This document shows positions 43,440 through 55,939 of a stretch of DNA of 64,000 bases, piece after piece. A program made the translations under genes and the position numbers. How positions within the stretch are numbered: position 1 is the first letter of the stretch; the number at the start of each line of letters is the position of its first letter. The stretch comes from Guadua angustifolia (taxonomy: Eukaryota > Streptophyta > Magnoliopsida > Poales > Poaceae): NCBI GenBank assembly GCA_036346375.1, contig CM070501.1, positions 38,708,539 to 38,772,538 on the forward strand. The letters are read 5' to 3'. Under the pieces are notes generated by a model. That model was not told the DNA's origin. It made no database searches and saw nothing but the letters and a program-made list of their open reading frames with translations.

Positions 43440-46400
43440 ATGGACCGTGAGGAATGGATGTATCGGAAAAGCCGTGTGAGTGCTGAATTTGAGAGGGTGT
43501 TAAGGAGTTCAAAAAATTGCGAAGGCGACATGGTGAGGAGGGTGTAAACTTCATATATTGTCCTTGCATTGATTGCACCAATCGAGGAGATTTAACAACT
43601 CATCTCAAATTGAGGACCACGATTCGACGTGGCCGTGAGGAATTACACATGTTGGATCCATCACGGGGAGGCAGGTAGTACCACTCCGATATGCAACGAA
43701 GATACGGTGGAACCGGATGACGAGTTGCAGCCTGATATGTTTGAGGAGGATAATTTGGAGCAAATGTTGCGGGATGTGGAGGGTAATTACACGGAAAGAG
43801 AGTTTGAAAAGTTTAAAAGCTTGATAGAAGACGATGCCAAACCGCTGCTCACAAAGTTGCAAAGCGGAATACACCAAAGTTGGGTTCGGTCCTTGCATTA
43901 TTCGAATCAAGGCAAAACACCGTTGGATGGATACAAGTTTCAATGCACTACTAGTTCTTCTATCGGATCTGCTCCGAGGAGAAACGAGTTGCCAACAAGC
44001 ATTTATGAAGCGAAGAAGCTACTATGTCCCATGGGAATGGAAATAGAAAGGATACATGCATGTCCGAATGATTGCATCTTGTACCGTGCGCACATCGAGG
44101 CTGCGACGTTTGTCCGGTTTGCGGTGTGCCCCTAAGACAAACAAAAGAAGAAGCGTAACGACAAGAAGCGTAAGAGCCGGGCAACGATGGTGAAGAGGTC
44201 ATCACTAAAGGTGCACCGCCAAGGTATTGTGTTACTTGCCCATCATTCCCGTCTGGAGCGGTTGTTTGCAAATCCGAGAGAGCAAAATTGTTGCGTTGGC
44301 ATTACGAGTCTCGAAAGGAAGATGGCAAGCCGAGACACCTCGCCGATTCGGCTCAATGGAGAAACATCGATTGGAAACATGAGGAGTTTGGTGCGAAATG
44401 AGGAACATAAGATTTGGGTTGAGTACCGAAGCGGAATGAATCCGTTTGGTAACATGAGCGATCGTCACAACACCGGCGCCTCATGTTGTGTATCTACAAC
44501 CTCCTCCTTGGTCAGGCATGAAGCGGAAGTATATCATGATGTCATTACTAATCTCGGGACCCAAACGGTTAAAATGATATTGATGTGTACCTTGCACCAT
44601 TGATCGAGGATTTGGTAAAATTGTGGAATGAGGGGGTCGTCGTGTGGGATGCGTACAAAGAGAGCATTTCACCCTACGGGCTATGGTATTTTGCACCATA
44701 AATGATTTCCGCCCTTGGTAATTTGGCGTGTTCTGATTTAAAGGAGCCAAAGCGTGTCCTATTTGTGAAGAGGAGACCGAGAGTCTATGGTTTGCCGATT
44801 CCAAGAAAATCGTATATGGGTCACCGTAGGTTTCTACCTCGAAGTCATCGATCTCAGTAAGATGGATGACAAATTTGATGGGAAGAGGAAGCCCGCTCGC
44901 ACCGCAGACCTATGAGTGGAAGCCAAGTGTATTCACGTGTAGAGGATATCGATGTTCAAGACGAAAAGCGTAAGAATCTGTTCGTCCTAGGACCATTTGG
45001 AAAAAGAGGTCAATATTCGGGACTTACCGTCTCGGAAGGAGTTAGATGTCCCAGATTGTATTGATGTCATGCATGTTGAGAAGAATATCTGCGACAACTT
45101 GGTTGGCATCTTCTTTGAACATACACAGGAAGACTAAAGATGGTGTCAATGCTCGTCGCGACATGGCCTACATGGGAATCGAGCCCGGACTTGCAAAGTG
45201 ATAGAGGAGGATGGAAAAGGCCCGTACATCCTCGCTGCATGCTACACCTGTCCCAAGAAGGAGAAAGAAGATCTCTGCAAATGTCTCTAAAGTATTAAAG
45301 TTCCATCGGCTACTCATGAACATTAAGAAGCTTGTGTCTATGGATGATTTGAAGTTGTTGGGCATGAAGTCCCATGATCGCCATGTCTTGATGACCCAAA
45401 TGCTCCTGGTTGCAATCGAAATATTCTCCCGGAGGATGTCGGTTGGCAATCACAAAGTTGTGTTATTTCTTCAATGCGATCTCTGCAAAGTTATTGACCC
45501 GATGTACTAGACAACTTACAGAGTGAGGTGGTGCGACTCTGTGTCACCTTGAGATGCATTTCCCACCGCCGTTCTTTGACGTAATGGTCCACCTTGTTGT
45601 TCACCTTGTCGAGAGATTAAGATATGTGGACCCGCTTTCCTCGTTACATGTATCCGCTCGAGAGGTACATGGGTATATTAAAGTCGTGCGTGAGGAATCG
45701 GTTGGCTTGAGGGTAGTATTGTTGAAGGTTATGGACCTAAGAGGTTATTGAGTTTTCGTGGACTACCCGGGTAAAGACAAGCAATCGGTGTTCTGTATCT
45801 CGTCATGAGGGCAGACTTCTTTGGTAAAGGAACCGGGTCCAAACTAATGAGTCCGAGATTTGATATGTATTGCAAGGCGATTTCCGACAGCCTTGCGAAT
45901 AGCGCAGGTTCGCCCATACATCGAAGCATAAGTTGATATTACGGAAGAGAATCCACAAATAGATGAGCTTTCCATCGCACAAGAACACAATGATCGATTC
46001 CTCACATGGTTCAAAGAAAAGCGGAGGTCTCCTTCTTGAGAATGTAAAATGGTTGGTGACGGACCAAGATTTAATGTACGCACATGGCGAGGGTACGATA
46101 TTAATGGTTACACCTTTTACCTTTGAGAGTCAAGATGCCAAGAGTCTTGATCACTTGAAAATGCCTCCCCAACCGCAATGAACTCCTACTATGGGATGAT
46201 CAAGAAATTTGGGAGCTCGACACGGAATATACCAAGTTCCATTGTTCCGATGTAAGTGGGTACGACTTCCACATGGAGTGAAGGTCGACAAGAGAGGCTT
46301 TACTATTGTGGATCTCGAGACTCGCCTACAAAGATGATCCGTTTGTCCTTCGAAGCAAGCAACTCAAGTCTTTACGTGCGCGATCCGGCCAATCCAAGGT

Positions 46401-46555
46401 TGCACGTCGTTCTTCATGGCAAGAGACGGATCGTAGGAGTTGAAGATGTTGTAGATGAAGAAGAGTATAACCAATTCGATGAGATACCTTCATTTGCGAT
46501 GGGGCTTGTCTTAGCGGGGATGACGACACACATGGAGCCAATTACATGCGAGTAG
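43440..46555 (+). pseudogene. TNP2-like CACTA transposase pseudogene
   Basis: Starts MDREEWMYRKSR at 43440, the usual N-terminus of plant TNP2 proteins. YTCWIHHGE (about 43645), STYEAKK-type SIYEAKKLLCPMGMEIERIH (about 43998) and CPNDCILYRAH (about 44065) follow; then RHLADSAQWR and MNPFGNMSDRH pieces (44340-44480). The C-terminal DUF4216-like part reads VRDPANPRLHVVLHGKRRIV and VDEEEYNQFDEIPSF to 46555. Many frameshifts and stops break the frame, so no active transposase is encoded. Parts between 44600 and 46200 can be followed only as short pieces, such as LRDWNLPSRKELDVPDCIDV-type text near 45030. Confidence 0.85.
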
Positions 46556-47039
46556 ATCATCATAAAGGGCAATATTGTAAATAAATGGACTATTATAATG
46601 TATGTAAAATAGTATTGTAAATCCAAGGTGATTAATTGTTTGTTTGGAGGTTTGATGGAAATGCATGCAATTTCTCTTTATGCCTGCACTTTGTGCCATA
46701 ATTTGTGAAAGAAAATTCTATTTGACTAAATTATTGTTGGGAAAGCTTGTAAATAGTCGAAAGTTCATTTCGAAATTTTCGTACAATTCCAGATTAATTT
46801 GAAAAAGTTTTGACTTTTCTCGCTTTTACGACAAATCATGTCTCTGAAATGAATTTTGGCATATTTCTTGAATGAGGTCGCTTTTTCCAAAAATTATTTT
46901 ATGAAAAGTTTTGCAGTATCCTGAAATATGTTTCTTCAAAATTTCTAATAATTTCAACAATGTATGACAAAGTTATGGCATTTTCTCTCTTTGATGAAAT
47001 GCTGAAATTTCAGAACTTGCAGATGTCTGAAAAGGAATA

Positions 47040-47935
47040 GTGCAATAAACTACATCGATTATCGGTTTTATTAAAAAAGTGATAATCGACGACTAACATC
47101 GTTGTTCTATTAGAAAAGTGATGATCAAGCATCAGTATCGGTTTTATTAAAAGAGTGATACTAATGATGAAGCATCAGTATCGGTTTTCTTAAAAGAGTG
47201 ATACTAATGATTAAGCATCGATGTCGGTTTTCTTAGAAGAGTGATACTAATGATAAAACATCGATGTCGGTTTTATTAAAAAGTGATACTAATGATTAAC
47301 ATCGAGGTTCTATTAGAAAAGTGATGATAAAGCATCAATGTCGGTTTTATTAAAAAGTGATACTAATGGTTAAGCATCGATGTCGGTTTTCGAAAAGAGT
47401 GACACTAATGATTAAGCATCGATATCGGTTTTCTTAGAAGAGTGATACTAATGATAAAACATCGAGATCGGTTTTATTAAAAAAGTGATACTAATGACTA
47501 ACATCGTGGTTCTATTAGAAAAGTGATGATAAAGCATCGATGTCGGTTTTATTAAAAAGTGATACTCTTGACTAACATCGTGGTTCTATTAGAAAAGTGA
47601 TGATAAAGCATCGATATCGGTTTTATTAAAAAGTGATACTAATGGTTAAGCATCGATGTCGGTTTTAGAAAAGAGTGATACTAATGATTAAGCATCGATG
47701 TCGGTTTTCTTAGAAGAGTGATACTAATGATAAAACATCGATGTCGGTTTTATTAAAAAGTGATACTAATGACTAACATCGGGGTTCTATTAGAAAAGTG
47801 ATGATAAAGCATCGATGTCGGTTTTATTAAAAAGTGATACTAATGGTTAACATCGATGTCGGTTTTACGAAAAGAGTGATACTAATAATTAAGCATCGAT
47901 GTCGGTTTTCTTAAAAGAGTGATACTAATGACTAA
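47040..47935. repeat. Central CACTA motif array, about 17 units
   Basis: The motif ATCGATGTCGGTTTT, followed by TTAAAAAGTGATACTAATG or a variant, occurs about 17 times at spacings of 38-75 bp. Longer units alternate with a GTTCTATTAGAAAAGTGATG piece. It resembles subterminal repeats of CACTA elements but lies in the middle of the element, about 5.2 kb from the left end. Confidence 0.92.
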
Positions 47936-48430
47936 CGCAATTCTTAAAACCCCTACCATAACCATTATGCTACCCTTCTCCTGTAGCGCCCTAGCCGCCT
48001 TCGCCTTCTCGCTTCCGCCCGTCGTAACGGCGCTTAACCCTAGCGCCGAGTGCAGCCGCCGCCGCCGCTTCCGCCTCCCGCCGCCGACGTCGCCGACGCC
48101 TTCTTGGCTTAGAGTCTTGAAAGCCGGCCGCCATGCCTTCATGCCTCTCCTTGCCATCAGCCGACGCCGAGACGCCTCCCTCGCCGCTGTCGCCGAGGAC
48201 GCCCCACGCCACCCCACACCGCCTCGACGCCGACGCCGCCCCCACTCCCTTTGCGTTCTTCGACGCCGACGCCGCCGCCCGCCTCGCTTCGCCGAGGTGG
48301 TACTCTCGGCTCGCTTCGGCGCGGCTCGTGGCTTGATCAAAAGCATCACCGCCGCCATCTTCACTTTATCGCCGACGCCTCCTAGCCGCTTGCATTTCGT
48401 TACGCCTTTGTCCGTAAGTATTTTATATAC
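47936..48430. other. GC-rich segment after the CACTA array
   Basis: Rich in CGCCGCCGC triplets, with long Arg/Pro/Ala-rich open frames on both strands but no domain. It may be the 5' leader or first exon of the second CACTA transcription unit; coding is not supported. Confidence 0.45.
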
Positions 48431-49650
48431 ATGCCTTATTCTTTTAAGTGAATGCAAAGGGCGATCTATGTGTTTGACTTGGGACCTTGCATGAGGGCTT
48501 AAGTGTTCTGTGAGGATATCCGGGACTGGAATAGATGATTTGTGATAACAAACTTGTGATCTGTATATATATATAATTGTGATATACTTGGTTAGTGTAA
48601 TTGTCATTCACAGTGAAATGCTTACTGGTAATATTCACTGCTATATTGCTTACTGGTAATATTCACTGCTTAAGTGTTGCGTCTGGAATGGGTCAAGTTA
48701 GGCGGCCTCTGCATTTTATTTCGTGCATTTGGTATAGCGGTCGAGAAAGCGGTTCAAGAATATACTTCTTCGATAATTGTATGATTCCGAAGAACTCGTG
48801 GGAGCTGTGTCATTGCCACGAACCAAATAGTAAAAAAAGAGTAATGATTCTTAGGCGGTTATCCTTAACCGATCTAAGATTTAGGTTGGGGAGAGCAAGA
48901 TAGATATACAAATGTATGTTCATGTGATAGGTCTAAAAATAAGCCTCTTCATTTTACGCTTGAGTGGGTTTATTTGTAAAGTTACATATCGAGTAGTCGC
49001 AACACACCATGTTAAAAGTGTGTGTTGGTGTGGATATAGCCATATAGGTGTGTGTAGCGTGCGCGTCCTTGTTGTAAAAAAAACGATCGTTGTTTCCATC
49101 CAATTTACTTTATATTATTTTGTAAAGACATTTGACTTGGCGACAATTTCTTTGGATAGTGCACGTAAATCGAGATATTGACTTGGGGACCTTGCATGAG
49201 GGCTTAAGTGTTCGCCACTATCGATAAAAGTAGTTGAAGTGATTCTGAACCTGTGCATGTTTGGTGACATTTGATTAACTTAAAACTGTCAAGTATTGAA
49301 TTGAAATTGTGGAAAGGTTGTCACAAATCTATCTGCTTCTCGTCTATTGTGGCGAGGAGGGCCTCTTAAGGCAACCCGACATCCGAGAACACTCTAATAA
49401 TCAACTTGAGCTCTATGTTAGTTGATTTATACTATGAATTGCATACTATGTTCTTTAGCTCTTTGTTCATCTCTTCTCCTTTGTCAACTTGAGCACTCTA
49501 ATAATCAACTTGAGCTCTTTGTTACATCTTACATCCTTTGTCATTTTCTTTAGTTCTTGCTTACTGGTAATATTCACTTTTAGCATATTACTTTTGTTTA
49601 GACATGTGTTTACTTTCAACATATTACTTTTGTTTTTATCTCAGCATATG

Positions 49651-49993
49651 TTAGAGTTTAGGTTGCGTAACCTACGTCTCCCGTTCGAGAGTGCTTATTT
49701 ATAAATATGCTAGAATAGCATATTTATAAGCGAGCAGTCTCGAATTGTCCACGTTTTTTGGACAGTTCGAGGATATGTGGTTGGGCAAGTTCTGAGCTAT
49801 GTTGTACAACTCAGAGTTGATTTGAGAGCGTTTCCTGGTGTTCTCCGGATACACACCCTCTTGACTGTTGTCGAGGCGTGTCCGGAGAACGGTGGGAGAT
49901 GTCAAAAATTTCTCCGGTTGTACAACAACTTAGAACTTGCCCGAACCACATATCCTCGAATGGGATTAGGACCAAACCTATTTAGAGATTAGG
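49651..49993 (+). repeat. Hairpin-rich leader block, copy 2
   Basis: Second copy of the block at 42781-43128, 6870 bp downstream in direct orientation. The same nested inverted repeats are kept (GTCTCGAATTGTCCACG, GGATATGTGG, TTGTACAAC). It ends about 333-360 bp before the likely start codons (50326 or 50353) of the second unit. Confidence 0.9.
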
Positions 49994-50325
49994 GTTATCG
50001 TTGAGTGCGTATTTAGTTGGTCAACAGATATTGCATGTTATGTAAACACTAACTTGACCTTCTTGTGTTGCTATTCTTGCATTAGTACTTTAATGCTCAT
50101 ATTCTCTGTTGATGTTGTGAAATCAAACTTGTTGGTGTAAGTAAACATCTGCTAGTGCTAAATTCACTTGTCATATGGAATGGGCTTTTGTTTTTTATCC
50201 GAGTTGGTCAATAGATAGACTTTTGTTCTAACAATTGCATACTATGAATTATCTGTTGATCCTTTACAAGATTTATTGTCAAGTGCATATAGTAGCTTCA
50301 AATTGCTTTCTCTCATGTCACACAT

Positions 50326-51950
50326 ATGACCTTATCGATAAGAAAACTCAAAATGTCGCAACTAGAGAGCATCGGCTCAAATCGCAGAACAGTAGAAGGT
50401 GCCGCTGAGAGGCCGAGCATGGTTCCAACTACTCAAGGGCCGAGTAAGGTGAGGAAGAGCGAGGACCAAACAAAGGGGCTACAGGAGAACGCCGCGGGTT
50501 CTCGCTTCAATGCCGGGGTGCACGGGCCTCCTAAGTACAAGGGCGATACTGATCATTTATTAGCCAATTGGTGAGGAGAGTGCCCATAACAATTAAGGAT
50601 TGGAGAAAGGATGTCGTGGCGAGCGTAAGAATCGGTTGTGGGACGAGGTTAAGAGTAAATGGATTATAGAGCGGACGATGAACCCACAAATGAGGCAGTG
50701 CGCCTTGAATAGGATGGGTGTGGCCTTGAGGCACTTCAAGACCCTTATGCACAGCAATGAGTACGTCTTTGAAAGGCCGTACACCATTCGAGAAGTATCC
50801 ATTTGTGACCCCGATGTTTGGGCGGAGTTCACGAGGATGAAGGGTATGCCGAGGCAAGCGGCAATGAGAGAGAGGAACACCGCCGTCGGAGGCTTAACAC
50901 GCACCCGCACCACCTCGGTACATGCGGCTATGAGGGAAGAAGGCGAGTGGGCGCGACAAGCCGAGGAGTCGCGCTAACTCCGGACGGTGATGCCTTACTC
51001 CCACATATCGAGAGGAGCGGCACGAATCCGGGTATTAGCGAGGACAAAGAAAACCTGACGGGCAGCTTGTAGAAGTTGCAAACCTCTCTACCGCCAAGTC
51101 GTCTCTACCATCGTAAGACATCTAACTTAGTACAATACAATTGACCCAACTTGTTGTATTTCAAATCTAATTCAGACTCGCTTATTACGGAAGAGGTAAG
51201 CCGTGAAAAGAACAGGGACCTTCTGAGCTAAGGGTCGCAGGACATCTGTCGTCTGCGATCGGAAGTCCGACCATAAGGGGCGGTGCTTGCCGAGGGGCGG
51301 GATACACGAAGAAGTCCTACTTTCAAGATGACTCTGCGAGTGCCAACTCAAGGTCATGGCGAGCACGTCTTGAGCGCCTCAACGCACTAAGGAGCGGTGA
51401 GGAGGAGATTAAGGAGGAGATGAGGGAGATCTTGCGTGAGGAAGAGATAAGAGGGAGATGAGGGGAGATGGCGGCACGTGAGGATCGCTGAGGGCCGAGA
51501 TGATGGCGATGATTTCCCAGTCGAGCGGATGCCCTCGACTCGTGAGAGAAGTCGTGCCCGACCTATCACCGCGGTTCCAAAATGATACGACCGGTCCCCA
51601 GCTGAAGGTAATAATTAATTTTTCCTGATTTCAAGCTACGAGTGTAACTCCCGCAATGTTTTTCCTCAAGTTGTACACTTCTTGCAGGTGCCTGCGAAGT
51701 GCCAGCTCACCATCTTGACGGAGGATGGATTTCTCGTCGAGGCTGCACGTGGGGTTGCATTTCCATGCAACGAGACTGACACTGTGCATGGTCAGCCTGT
51801 GGGGAAGGGCTACATGAGGGTGCAGGTGGACTACGTCCACGAAGACTTCTTATCACATGTGCTCGATTTCCCCCCACGAAGATATCACCACTCTCGGGCA
51901 AGCACGCATGTCGTTCATCAAGTGGCCCACGACGGGTGTCGTACTGGTCA
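50326..51950 (+). pseudogene. Second CACTA coding unit, N-terminal part
   Basis: Likely start at 50353 (MSQLESIGSNRRTVEG). Pieces typical of the long second ORF of grass CACTA elements follow: KSKWIIERTMNPQMRQCALN and RMGVALRHFKTLMHSNEYVF (about 50650-50775), THPHHLGTCGYEGRR (about 50905), and, after 51690, VPAKCQLTILTEDG and MRVQVDYVHEDF (to about 51850). The sequence KVPAKCQLTI starts after CTTGCAG. Frame changes are frequent. The function of this protein in transposition is not established. Confidence 0.72.
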
Positions 51951-52539
51951 AGGTAAAAGTCCCTCCACGTCTTCTCTACCATTCCAGTACTACTGCAGTA
52001 AGTTAAATATATGCGTGCTTCGTAGGTTCCTCCTGCGCTTTGCTCCTCCTGCCTCGATCCTGCTCCTGCTCCTCCGCTTTGCTCCTGCCTCCTGCGCTCG
52101 ATCACTGCCTCTGCTACACCACCTGCTCCCGCTTACGCCTCCTGCTCAAGCGCTTGCGCCTCCTCCCCGCTCTGCTCCGTAGAACCACAGGAGGCCTCCG
52201 AGACTCCGTACAACCACAAGAGGCCTCCGAGACTCCTTCGCCAAGAGGGCAAAGCCGACAGAGGCCACAGCCGCCTTAAGGTACTGAAAAGCCCATCGCC
52301 CGACCTCGGAGACTCCTTCGCCCGAGAAAGAAGAGTCGGCCAGCCACTGAGCACCTGTATGATTATAAGGCCTACGAGCATGGAAAGCCCTGATTGCATC
52401 GCATTTAACCAATGAGCTAGGCAAGTGGACTCGCCTCCTCCATGGATGGTACCTTGATAAGGTGAAGGGGAAGAGCGTCGAGTCGACTTCAACGTGAAGT
52501 ATAAAATGGTACATTTTCACCGCGAGGAGAATGGAACAT

Positions 52540-54473
52540 TCCCGTCGCTTTGAGGATCTATTCCGTGTACCAAATGAAAGCCGTCGATATTTCTACTTTA
52601 CGATCATGGACGCTGTGAGTATCACACCATATAGCTTGCGCTCATGACTTTTATAGGATTTTGCATTATGTTTTCTCACATTCAACACGAGTTGCAGGAT
52701 AATGAGACAACGAGCCGTGACGAATCTACACGAAGTTGGGTTTGTCGACCCCGAGCTTGTGTCTGCGACCATGGCTAGGCTTCAACCGGGGTTCGTTGCT
52801 AGCTACATCAAGGGGGTATTGCAAGCTGAGTCGAAGAAGGACTTCATTGTATTGCCGTACCACGAGGAGTAAGTAGTACTTTTCGATTCAATTACTTGTA
52901 CGCACTTAAAACCGTCTGTGAACTTATTTCCTTGCACTACATTTTATTTAATAAGCAACCATTGGGTTCTACTCGTCCTCGTTCCGAGTGAAAAAACAGT
53001 CTACACATTTAACTCGATCGAGAAGAGACCGATGGCATACGCGATCAAGCCTCCTTTGCAGAAGTAAGCGCATTATTGAAACCTAACACATCTGAGGAAT
53101 TTAACTACGTTTATTTTTTTTGACTCAATGGTGCTCTCCAATGTATGTAGGGGTTTCTCAGACTATGTCGATGAAGGAGGGCTGCACGGCGACAAAAAGG
53201 GCAAGACACTGCAGTATAAGCGATTTAAGGTACAAGTGCCTAGCATATATATATGATTAATTTTTTTGACATCTAATCTTCGTGGGCTGAATTTCTTTTC
53301 TTTCTTCGCAGATTGCCATCATCAGGCAGCGGTGACCATTGCGGCTTCTATGTCATGCAAGACATGCTCATCGTGGTCGACAACTCACACCATTTCCCTA
53401 AGGTATAATTTTCTATCTGACCATCAAGTATTAGATTTATGAAGTAATACAAAATAATTCTATTGGAACACCGCCATTATCTAAAAGCACTAGTATTAGT
53501 TAGCTCTACATGAAACACTAGTGTGGTCCAATCCAAAACGTGAAGCTTCTAAAAGATTTGTGCTACATGACAAAATATTGTTCCATTTGAATTTTAGTAG
53601 AAAATTACATCACTATATTTTTGCTTGGCCTTAGGAGTATCTGCTTTTAAAATATTTGTTATTTGAGATTCAAGAGAGCGTTATCGTAATGTTTCCACTC
53701 TTGACCCTATTTAAATGCTTTAAAAGAGATTAAGTGGTTATTGTGTTATTTATTATTAATATTTTCTTAGATTTAGTACTTGTTGGTTTGTGTGTGTACT
53801 ATGTGTTATGAGATTAGGACTCTAAACCTAATTCATTTAGACTCTATCTCTTTATGGTGTGGTCAAATCAACTCCTCTCTCATCTTGTTATATATATATC
53901 GGTGCTTCTCATTATAAAAGATAGACTCAATAAAAAGCGAGAGAAATTTCACCTCTTACATTATGTGTCTATTGTTCTTGATCCCGCTGATTATGCGCTA
54001 TAATTTGTGATTGATCGTATGCGTTCGACAACGTTTTACAACGCTATAGACAAATATAATGGCATGAAGGAGTAGCTTTTACATTTGTCCTTTCAAAGCA
54101 TTGAGGCATTACTCAATGTCTTTACTAGAATATTAGCTTCTCACATTTGGATTTTTTACTGCTTTTGAATTAATCTTTTATAATCCAAATATTTTCTAAA
54201 CACCTTTCGTAGTTCTGTCTATTTTGTGAATGCCCCTAATACTTATCTATGTTTCCCTAATTTTATGTAATGCATAATAATATACTTAGCCTTTTACAAA
54301 GAAATTTTGAAACTGAAATTAATCTGATCATTTACATTTTTGCGAAGATCAATATCCCCGGAAGAGTTTAGACAACAAAGCACTCAACAATTTACGAGAC
54401 CACTTATGCGGTGAGTCTGGTTAGAAGTTATATCGAGGATGGCGGGTTTAGAGATCCCGACGCGTCGTACTAG
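52540..54473 (+). pseudogene. Ulp1-like (C48) peptidase module of the CACTA element
   Basis: A split module read over several exons. VASYIKGVLQAESKKDFIVL (about 52795-52870) is followed by NHWVLLVLVPSEKTVYTF from 52956 (His of the catalytic triad near 52961), then GFSDYVDEGGLHGDKKGKTL (about 53150), and DHCGFYVMQDMLIVVDNSHH with the nucleophile Cys at 53340-53342. A last exon ends with SYIEDGGFRDPDASY at about 54473. The expected triad Asp is Asn (AAC at 53011-53013), so even in frame it would probably be inactive. Such modules are common in plant CACTA and MULE elements. Confidence 0.65.
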
Positions 54474-54800
54474 TCCATATGTAAACAATATTAATAATAT
54501 ATGTCAATGTGATATGTATCGAGGAAGTCCATGTCTTGATTGTCATGTTTGTGTTGTCTATTGTGAACGAATATGATATATATGTGTTGTAATTAAAGCG
54601 CTTACATTCTCTGAATGTGATATATGCATCCTGCCTTACAGTATTGTGAATGTGATGATATATATATTGTGCATATTGTTTTAATCTGTGCTTTTTTGGA
54701 GAAATTGCAAAATGGCACACCCCAATGGGTCATCGAATCGGTTCTTTAAGGAAGTGATTGTGATGATACCATCATCGAATCGGATTGATATAGACATTCA

Positions 54801-55939
54801 GTGATTCAGATGTTACAAAACCTTAAAAAATATTTTCTTTAATGGTGATTGTGGTGAGAAGTTGCACAGGATCTACAACGCTCGATAACTAACAGGTGGA
54901 GCAAAGGGTTTGTAGGATCATATTGTCGTTGATGTGACTAGCAAAAGGGAAAGGGTAGTATGGTTGGAGTGGTGAGAATGAAGAACGGACGACCACCACT
55001 AACTTCTAATTAGAAATAGTAGAGATAATGTAATTGATGGCGTTGGTTGTTAAGTACTTATTGAATTTAGCTGATGGGTTGTTGTGTACCTTATGGTTAT
55101 TCCTCTTCTCTCTTAATACAAAGACACAGATCTCCTGCGGATTCACGAAAAGACAAACACCCCTTAGGCGACAACATAATCTGTAGCATACAGTTAATCT
55201 CCTCGTTCCTAGTATGTTTTTATTCAGTGAAATACTACAAAACATATTACCGTCAACTTCTTTTCCAACGGGATACTCCCGAACTTTCAATCCATCCACC
55301 TCATGCTATCGTATAATATTCCCATCGATCCTAGAATATTCCTATTGGTGGTTTCCTCCGGAATCATCTAATGACCGATAGTAGGACGATAGGGTAGTGC
55401 AGTAATCAGGCTTGTGCACCTAATTTGTTTCAGAAAAATTGTGTTTGGCTTAAGGTAGTCCTCCTGCATGCCTTTCGGAAAAAAATAACCATTTTAGTGT
55501 CCACCTAGCAAGATGATTTGTTTGAGATAGCTCGACTACTCGGAATGACATTGATCCTATTTCAGTATTTTAGGAACCCATTCGACTATCGGTTTCAGGC
55601 TTCCAATGTTTCCAGTGCACCTCATGCATTCTCTATCATCAACATTTGTGAGGAGAGGACAGGGACACAAAGACCGACATGTCACTAGCATACATATGCA
55701 CTTTTTCGCCCAACTATATCAGCGCGAATTTATTTGTGTTGACAAGTTAATGAGGCTATGTAACTTCGACTTGACAGAATCCATACGTTGCGGCTGATGG
55801 AATCATTATTCTCTTATGCCAATTCTGTTACAAAGACAGAGTGACAGATTACTCCGGGTGGCACAGCCACTCGTGGAGGAAAACAGGAACCTCGTCATAT
55901 TCATAGTAGCAACAATGCGCGGGTGCGTGCGAGCACTAG
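54801..55939. other. Intergenic, no gene recognised
   Basis: Mixed sequence between the CACTA relic and the LysM gene. The part next to 55939 must hold the LysM 3' UTR. No repeats or RNA genes recognised. Confidence 0.45.

Larger units (their letters stand above)
41882..54800 (+). mobile_element. CACTA (En/Spm) DNA transposon, decayed, right end missing
   Basis: The left end CACTACTACAGAACG is a standard grass CACTA terminus. Subterminal motifs (ATCGGTTCTTTT, AGTGATAGTGATG) follow to about 42370. Inside are a TNP2-like transposase region (43440-46555), a central motif array (47040-47935) and a second transcription unit with a Ulp1-like peptidase module (50326-54473). Near 54735-54770 motifs of the left-end type reappear (ATCGAATCGGTTCTTT), but no matching TIR was found, so the right terminus is lost or too changed. 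About 12.9 kb. Confidence 0.85.

Noticed and set aside
47882..48607. Long Arg-, Pro- and Ala-rich open frames on both strands
   Set aside because: They come from CGCCGCCGC-type composition; frames are open on both strands at once and show no domain.
48601..48903. 100-aa frame (MSFTVKCLLVIFTAILL...) that looked like an organelle-derived or membrane protein
   Set aside because: I could not match it to a plastid or mitochondrial gene; it overlaps short repeats (GCTTACTGGTAATATTCACT) inside the CACTA element.
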